This document shows, in pieces, positions 61,201-64,000 of a stretch of DNA of 64,000 nucleotides. Each line of letters opens with the position of its first letter. Positions within the stretch are counted from its first letter, which is position 1. The stretch comes from Chaetorhynchus papuensis. Lineage: Eukaryota > Chordata > Aves > Passeriformes > Rhipiduridae. The position numbers and the translations under genes are program-made. The notes beneath the pieces are model-generated. The model worked only from the letters and a program-made list of their open reading frames with translations, ran no database searches and was not told the DNA's origin. The stretch covers positions 308,788 through 372,787 of the forward strand of contig VWYX01000380.1 of NCBI GenBank assembly GCA_013396525.1, read 5' to 3'.

Positions 61201-63793
61201 ATGTGGTGCTTCATTACAAAACTTCTGAGTCCCTCACAATCACTTCTGCAAGTCACAGCCCTCAACCCACCGTGAGCCTGCAGGCAGAGCAGAGGTGTTG
61301 GTGAGCAGCCTTGCTGCCCACGCTGGGACTGAGGCAGGCTCAAGATTGGTCTGGGGAAAGAGCAGGGGGAAGTGGGTGTGGAGGGCTTTGGGGCTGCCAC
61401 TCTCCTCGAGGAATATGGAGGGAGGAGGTTCACTGCTTAGCTGCAAGCACTTCCATCTTCTTGCTGTGGGCACAAACTATGTCTCCCTAGGGATTTTCAC
61501 ACCTTTCACCAGCATGTTTTTCACCTGGCACTAGGGGCATCTGGGCAGAGATGTTAAGGGACAGAGATGTGCTACTGCTTGCTCACTCTCCATTGGGTCT
61601 GCTTTGTGTGATTCTCAGTCTTCACTTTCCCTGTCCTCCTTCCTATTTCTTTTGGTTTTAATTCCCTTTTTTTGGAGCATCTTAAATTGGCCTCTTGTCC
61701 CCTAATTCTTTGGCTTTGCCTTCTCTCAGAGGGTGGGGGGCTGGTGCCTATGAGCAGTGGTTTTGCTGCAAGAGCAGGGGTTGGATGGCCTGTGTCCATT
61801 CCTTCTGCCTGTTCTGTGTTCCCTCCCACACTGGGCCCTTCACTCCCCCTTTTTTTTTTTTTAATTTTCTTTTTTTCTTTTCCCTTTAGCCCATCGTTGT
61901 CCGGCATCACTGGGTGCACCGGAGGCGGCAGGAAGGGAAATGCCGGCAGTGTGGCAAGGTGAGAGGGCATCTTGGGCATTTTTCTCTGCCTGAAGGAAAC
62001 CTAAGGTCAAGCCAGAGGCAAGAACAGGGCTGGGAACCAGGGACATCCCACCATTCCTGTTCGGGAGCAAACCCAAGACACGTGCCCTGCTTTGCTCAGT
62101 GAAGCACTATGTAAGTGCTTCCCACATAGAGCGGTTCTTCCCCTGGGCCCAATTAATCCTGAAGGAGACTGTCTTCCTGACATGCTTTCTTTGAGCAATA
62201 AGGACACCCCTGCAGAGCACAGTGGCCTCCCTGGTGCCGTTGTGGTGGTTGGGACTGTCTGACAGGATCTGGAGAGCTCCAGCTGCAGATGTGCTCTCTT
62301 TGTTAATGTCTCTCTTACTGGTGCGAAAGTCCTGTTGGATGGTAGGAAACTGCGAGGGAATTCCCTAAGCCTCTTATCCATTCTTCCACAGGGTTTTCAG
62401 CAGAAGTTTGCCTTCCACAGCAAAGAGATTGTAGCCATCAGCTGTTCTTGGTGCAAACAAGCGGTGAGCAAAGCCCTCCCTGAATGCCTTACCAGTCGGT
62501 TCTGCATTAATGACCTCTGCTTTCTGCTGGGACTCCCCAAGCTGCTAGTCTGCAGCCTGCCCTTAACAGCTCCTCCTGCTGGGAGAAGCTGTACTATGAT
62601 ATTTGCAAGCTCCTTTGAGAAGCTTTCTCTTCATTGCCTTCCCATTACCAAATTCTTGCATGGCTTCATCCAGCACTCCCTGCATTGGCATGGGGGACCT
62701 GAGAGGAGGAGATGGTGGCTGTGCCCAGCAAACTGAGCAGCTGAGTTTTCTCTCTGTCTTCTCCTTGGCCAGTATCACAGCAAAGTGTCATGTTTCATGC
62801 TGCAACACATTGAAGAGCCCTGCTCACTGGGGGCTCACGCTGCTGTTGTTGTTCCTCCCACCTGGATTCTGCGAGTCCGGCGGCCCCAGGTAAGTCACTT
62901 CAGCTCTTGTGGCTCTTTCACAGTTCCCATTTGCCCAGTGGCTCCTCACAGAGTTTTTATGTTTGTTCCTCTTCTCTCTAGAATCCACTGAAATCTAGTA
63001 AGAAGAAGAAGAGGACATCATTCAAACGTAAATCCAGCAAAAAGGGGGCCGAGGTAAGAGATGAGGGGACTGGGAATGACCTTGTCTTGGAAGGGCAGAG
63101 GGACTGAACAGTGAGGAGCAAGGCTGAGAATAAAAGTGGGCTTTTCTGGGTCTGCACTGAGGTTCAGGAGGTTGAGCTGGAGGGAGGGTGCCTGCTGGCA
63201 AGGTATATCCCAGATACAAGGTTTTATGGGGGGGCTGGGATGTTCTCTTTCTCCTACTTCTGACCTGCATGATCTTAGGGCTCAGCTGGAGGTGGGAGTT
63301 TGCATTTCCCCAGCTTTGTTGAAGGATCTATGGTATCTCTTGCAGGAGGGGAGGTGGAAACCCTTTGTCATCAAGCCCATGCCAGCTCCTCTCATGAAGC
63401 CCTTGCTGGTGTTTGTGAACCCCAAGAGCGGTGGGAATCAGGTATGGCCTTGTCTGGTATCTCCCTAAGAAGACATCTCTGTGAGGGCATTGCCATTTGA
63501 CTGCTGAGCTCTCGTAGTTTTGGTGATGTCTCAGCTGCACAAGAGGCCACAATGCCAGTTTGCTGCCCAGCAGTTCCCACCTTTGCCAGGCTTTGCCTAT
63601 GTCCCCTCCAGAATAGTGTTGTCTTAGCCTGTCCCCAGGCAGGACCAGATGCCTCCTTCTGCTGTCCACTGGGAACTCGATATTACCTGAAGTCTTTCTT
63701 CTTCCCACAGGGAGCCAAGATCATCCAATCCTTCATGTGGTATCTCAACCCACGACAAGTTTTCGACCTCAGCCAGGGTGGACCCAAGGAGGC
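35642..63793 (+). CDS. DGKZ: DGKZ, diacylglycerol kinase zeta, short-isoform path, 3' partial
   Basis: Spliced CDS: 35642-35826, 57213-57321, 58027-58122, 58940-59017, 59342-59398, 61890-61958, 62392-62463, 62773-62889, 62982-63053, 63346-63441 and 63711-63793. It gives 344 codons plus two bases, then leaves the window in phase 2. The enzyme phosphorylates diacylglycerol to phosphatidic acid and so damps PKC and Ras signalling, in nucleus, cytosol and plasma membrane. Seen here are a Ser/Gly-rich N-terminus, two C1 zinc-finger domains (about 106-165 and 181-233), a MARCKS-like basic region (about 268-282, KKKKRTSFKRKSSKK) that in mammals acts as a PKC-regulated nuclear signal, and the start of the catalytic domain (LVFVNPKSGGNQ). 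The GGDG catalytic motif, accessory domain, ankyrin repeats and PDZ-binding tail lie beyond the window. Human short form is about 930 residues. Confidence 0.97.
36485..36860 (-). mobile_element. CR1 LINE fragment
   Basis: On the + strand it reads as the reverse of a decayed CR1 3' region: aggaacctctggagatcgtc, then a caaagcagagtc block, ttgagttctgagtattgcca and a late ccccctcaaacttttctgca block. These follow the order recalled for the antisense CR1 3' part. Ends are approximate. Confidence 0.65.
38030..38235. promoter_or_regulatory. DGKZ: AT-rich patch with clustered TAAT and GATA cores
   Basis: Against a GC-rich background this 0.2 kb patch has ataattg, gtaattgg, ggtaattc, ttaattgg and gattaaattg, plus tgataa and agataag. 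Such clusters of homeodomain and GATA cores are typical of enhancers. This is a motif-based suggestion only. Confidence 0.3.
39494..39585 (-). mobile_element. CR1 LINE 3'-end fragment
   Basis: catcatagaatgatttagtt, then ttggaagatcatccggttcc and ccatgggcagggaca, is the reverse of the terminal part of CR1, starting from its ATTCTATG-type tail. About 90 bases survive. Confidence 0.75.
42333..42704 (+). mobile_element. Solo LTR of an endogenous retrovirus, copy A
   Basis: A 372-base element starting TGTGG and ending TGACA. It has a promoter-like tatataag at 42603-42610 and an AT-rich stretch after it. The same sequence, inverted, occurs at 59469-59839, which gives the ends. The flanking hexamers gggtcc (42327-42332) and gtgtcc (42705-42710) could be a six-base target duplication with one change. 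No internal viral genes adjoin it, so it is a solo LTR. Six-base duplications are usual for class II (ERVK-like) elements, so that class is an inference. Confidence 0.75.
43878..43898 (+). repeat. Short A-rich (AAT)n tract
   Basis: aataataaataataaaat, a small interrupted AAT microsatellite inside DGKZ intron 1. Confidence 0.6.
46109..46248 (+). mobile_element. CR1 LINE 3'-end fragment
   Basis: ctggaagtgttcaaggccag, gcaacctggtctagtggaag and the end gattctgtg follow the well-known sense CR1 3' terminus almost base for base. About 140 bases remain. Confidence 0.85.
47650..47960. promoter_or_regulatory. DGKZ: Secondary CpG-rich patch in DGKZ intron 1
   Basis: About 0.3 kb with many CpGs, including gtgcatgcgcctgcgg near 47719, which resembles an NRF1 site, and gctgcggcgcggccac near 47885. 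It lies between the two known first exons and could be a third promoter. No conserved coding exon was found in it. Confidence 0.3.
51269..51308 (+). repeat. Short direct repeat
   Basis: ggtgtgccaatggggtg occurs at 51269 and again at 51292, 23 bases apart. It is a minor tandem duplication. Confidence 0.7.
53358..53830 (+). mobile_element. CR1 LINE fragment (end of ORF2 and 3' part)
   Basis: About 470 bases in sense orientation follow the CR1 3' region closely: gtgtggccagcaggactaga, gtactcagcactggtgaggc, ctggtgaagggtctg, aggaggttgtggcaaggtgt and gtgataggacaagaggaa, ending in gattctatg. It is 5' truncated, as most CR1 copies are, and interrupted by small changes. Confidence 0.88.
54104..54151 (+). 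repeat. (CCTT)n microsatellite
   Basis: About 48 bases of imperfect CCTT units broken by GTCC and CATCC variants. Confidence 0.9.
55625..56403 (+). CDS. DGKZ: DGKZ alternative first coding exon, long isoform
   Basis: Encodes 259 residues plus two bases from METFFRRHFGRKGLRR, matching human METFFRRHFRGK. Shared blocks are PTGKARRRS, RRRSST, LRRASSHRLP and YRRLSQRR; the rest is divergent. It is basic and full of R-x-x-S motifs, fitting phosphorylated nuclear and cytoskeletal sequences. The donor is inferred as gtatgt at 56404: it leaves phase 2, and joining to 57213 gives WSPRLL-KAIAKS beside human WSALLA-KAITKS. The ATG has G at -3 and +4. An acceptor-like ctctgtgttaacag ends at 55608, so a non-coding 5' exon may be spliced on. 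The long human isoform has 1117 residues. Confidence 0.9.
56404..57212 (+). other. DGKZ: DGKZ intron between long first exon and common exon
   Basis: 809 bases from the inferred gtatgt donor to tgtgtcttccag. Nothing else was recognised. Confidence 0.75.
57213..57321 (+). CDS. DGKZ: DGKZ first common exon
   Basis: One base completes the split codon from either first exon, then KAIAKSSLQH, a divergent middle and SERQIRSTVDWS. Human has KAITKSGLQH and SERQIRSTVDWS. It ends in phase 0 at gtaagt. This is where both isoforms converge. Confidence 0.96.
57322..58026 (+). other. DGKZ: DGKZ common intron 1
   Basis: 705 bases between gtaagt and gtctttcag. No repeat or exon was recognised. Confidence 0.8.
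58027..58122 (+). CDS. DGKZ: DGKZ exon: start of C1 domain 1
   Basis: Thirty-two codons in phase 0, including [20 protein letters not shown], almost identical to human. It holds the first His and the first Cys ligands of C1 domain 1. The donor is gtgagt. Confidence 0.97.
58210..58251 (+). repeat. DGKZ: (CTG)14 trinucleotide repeat
   Basis: Fourteen uninterrupted CTG units on the coding strand, 88 bases after the splice donor, in an intron of DGKZ. In the frame of the previous exon it would read as leucines. Confidence 0.95.
58574..58640 (+). repeat. Imperfect tandem repeat
   Basis: Two partly matching copies beginning cactgatgccaccctg and cactgataccaccctg, each followed by caggtgcct. Confidence 0.7.
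58940..59017 (+). CDS. DGKZ: DGKZ exon: end of C1 domain 1 core
   Basis: Twenty-six codons in phase 0, with RRKCAACKIVVHTPCIEQLE carrying the C-x2-C, His and Cys zinc ligands. Human has the same residues. Bounded by catctttcag and gtgagt. Confidence 0.97.
59018..59341 (+). other. DGKZ: DGKZ intron
   Basis: 324 bases between gtgagt and caacctacag. Nothing else was seen. Confidence 0.8.
59342..59398 (+). CDS. DGKZ: DGKZ exon: C1-1 to C1-2 connection
   Basis: Nineteen codons: INFRCKPSFRESGSRNIRE, matching human INFRCKPSFRESGSRNVRE with one change. Phase 0, donor gtgaga. Confidence 0.97.
59399..61889 (+). other. DGKZ: DGKZ intron with solo LTR B
   Basis: 2.5 kb. It holds the inverted solo LTR at 59469-59839 close to its 5' end and long T-rich tracts before the acceptor (61850-61889). 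No gene was seen. Confidence 0.85.
59469..59839 (-). mobile_element. Solo LTR of an endogenous retrovirus, copy B
   Basis: A 371-base reverse copy of the 42333-42704 LTR, matching along nearly its whole length with scattered changes and one more divergent stretch (about 59743-59805). The minus-strand TATA-like box is at 59563-59570. The flanks catcag (59463-59468) and caccag (59840-59845) again agree in five of six bases, supporting a six-base target duplication. No coding region is attached. Confidence 0.78.
61890..61958 (+). CDS. DGKZ: DGKZ exon: start of C1 domain 2
   Basis: Twenty-three codons: VRHHWVHRRRQEGKCRQCGK. The H-H-W start and the C-x2-C pair are C1 zinc ligands. Phase 0, acceptor tttccctttag. 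Confidence 0.97.
61959..62391 (+). other. DGKZ: DGKZ intron
   Basis: 433 bases, gtgaga to cattcttccacag. Nothing else was recognised. Confidence 0.8.
62392..62463 (+). CDS. DGKZ: DGKZ exon: middle of C1 domain 2
   Basis: Twenty-four codons: GFQQKFAFHSKEIVAISCSW, then CKQA. It supplies the C-x2-C of S-C-S-W-C. One residue differs from human. Confidence 0.97.
62464..62772 (+). other. DGKZ: DGKZ intron
   Basis: 309 bases, gtgagc to ctccttggccag. Nothing else was recognised. Confidence 0.8.
62773..62889 (+). CDS. DGKZ: DGKZ exon: end of C1 domain 2
   Basis: Thirty-nine codons. YHSKVSCFMLQHIEEPCSLG closes the second C1 domain with its His and Cys ligands, and PPTWILRVRRPQ links to the basic region. 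Donor gtaagt. Confidence 0.97.
62982..63053 (+). CDS. DGKZ: DGKZ exon: MARCKS-like basic region
   Basis: Twenty-four codons including SKKKKRTSFKRKSSKKG. In mammals this stretch resembles the MARCKS phosphorylation domain, is a PKC substrate and controls nuclear entry. The Ser residues and Lys clusters are kept; one Ala of human is Thr here. A 92-base intron precedes it. Confidence 0.97.
63346..63441 (+). CDS. DGKZ: DGKZ exon: start of catalytic domain
   Basis: Thirty-two codons: EGRWKPFVIKPMPAPLMKPL, then LVFVNPKSGGNQ. The N-P-K-S-G-G-N motif is the first nucleotide-binding loop of the diacylglycerol kinase catalytic domain. Acceptor ctcttgcag, donor gtatgg. Confidence 0.97.
63711..63793 (+). 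CDS. DGKZ: DGKZ exon: catalytic domain, last in window
   Basis: 27 codons plus two bases, covering GAKIIQSFMWYLNPRQVFDL and SQGGPKEA. It ends in phase 2 at gtgagt. The catalytic GGDG motif should be in the next exon, outside the window. Confidence 0.97.
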
Positions 63794-64000
63794 GTGAGTA
63801 CTGATGGGGGCAGCACCTTTCTCTTCCTCATCCATGTCCCAGGATTCCTCCCTAGAGCTCTTCCCCCAGCTGGCAGAGGCCTGATGCTTCATAGCTCCCA
63901 CATGCAGACAGACCTTCAATGCTTTGAGAGGCGTATCTAGGATAGCTTGTGATAGTCACTCATAGTCAGTGATTCCTGATGGAGGGCTTGTCTAATCTTA
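63794..64000 (+). other. DGKZ: Start of the next DGKZ intron
   Basis: 207 bases after the gtgagt donor; no acceptor with a matching exon is visible before the window ends. Confidence 0.85.

Overview
The window is vertebrate nuclear DNA, most likely from a bird. It carries two interrupted genes of the human 11p11.2 neighbourhood, CREB3L1 and DGKZ, head to tail on the + strand. The CR1-type LINE fragments, some ending in the ATTCTRTG motif typical of avian CR1, and the fairly compact introns point to a bird (inference); the species cannot be told from the sequence. No bacterial-type genes, tRNA, rRNA or CRISPR array were seen.

Region 1 (1-22655) is CREB3L1 (OASIS) from inside intron 1 to the end of the 3' UTR. 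Eleven coding exons join in phase to give 469 residues plus stop; the first coding exon lies upstream. All parts of the ER-anchored transcription factor are present: acidic activation domain, bZIP, transmembrane segment, site-1 and site-2 protease features and lumenal tail. Introns are mostly unique sequence, apart from an old CR1-like LINE remnant at about 16.56-17.64 kb.

Region 2 (about 22.66-34.1 kb) is intergenic. No known gene is recognisable, but three phase-compatible exon-like segments (28265-28362, 28800-28841, 31816-31996) would encode a 106-residue protein with a hydrophobic C-terminus. This is a hypothesis. Two perfect MEF2-type motifs and a TATA-like box lie nearby.

Region 3 (about 34.1-64 kb) is the 5' part of DGKZ, diacylglycerol kinase zeta. 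A CpG island covers the first exon of the short isoform (35642-35826). About 20 kb downstream a second first coding exon (55625-56403) encodes the long isoform. Both end in phase 2 and both can join the common exon at 57213. Ten common exons follow, covering two C1 domains, the MARCKS-like basic region and the start of the catalytic domain; the window ends in the intron after 63793. The 21 kb intron holds CR1 pieces, a solo LTR, microsatellites and candidate regulatory patches. A second LTR of the same family lies inverted in a later intron.

The two genes are not known to work in one pathway. CREB3L1 is a membrane-tethered transcription factor of the secretory stress response and bone or collagen programmes. 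DGKZ ends diacylglycerol signalling by phosphorylating it to phosphatidic acid. Their adjacency matches the mammalian order and looks like ancestral synteny.
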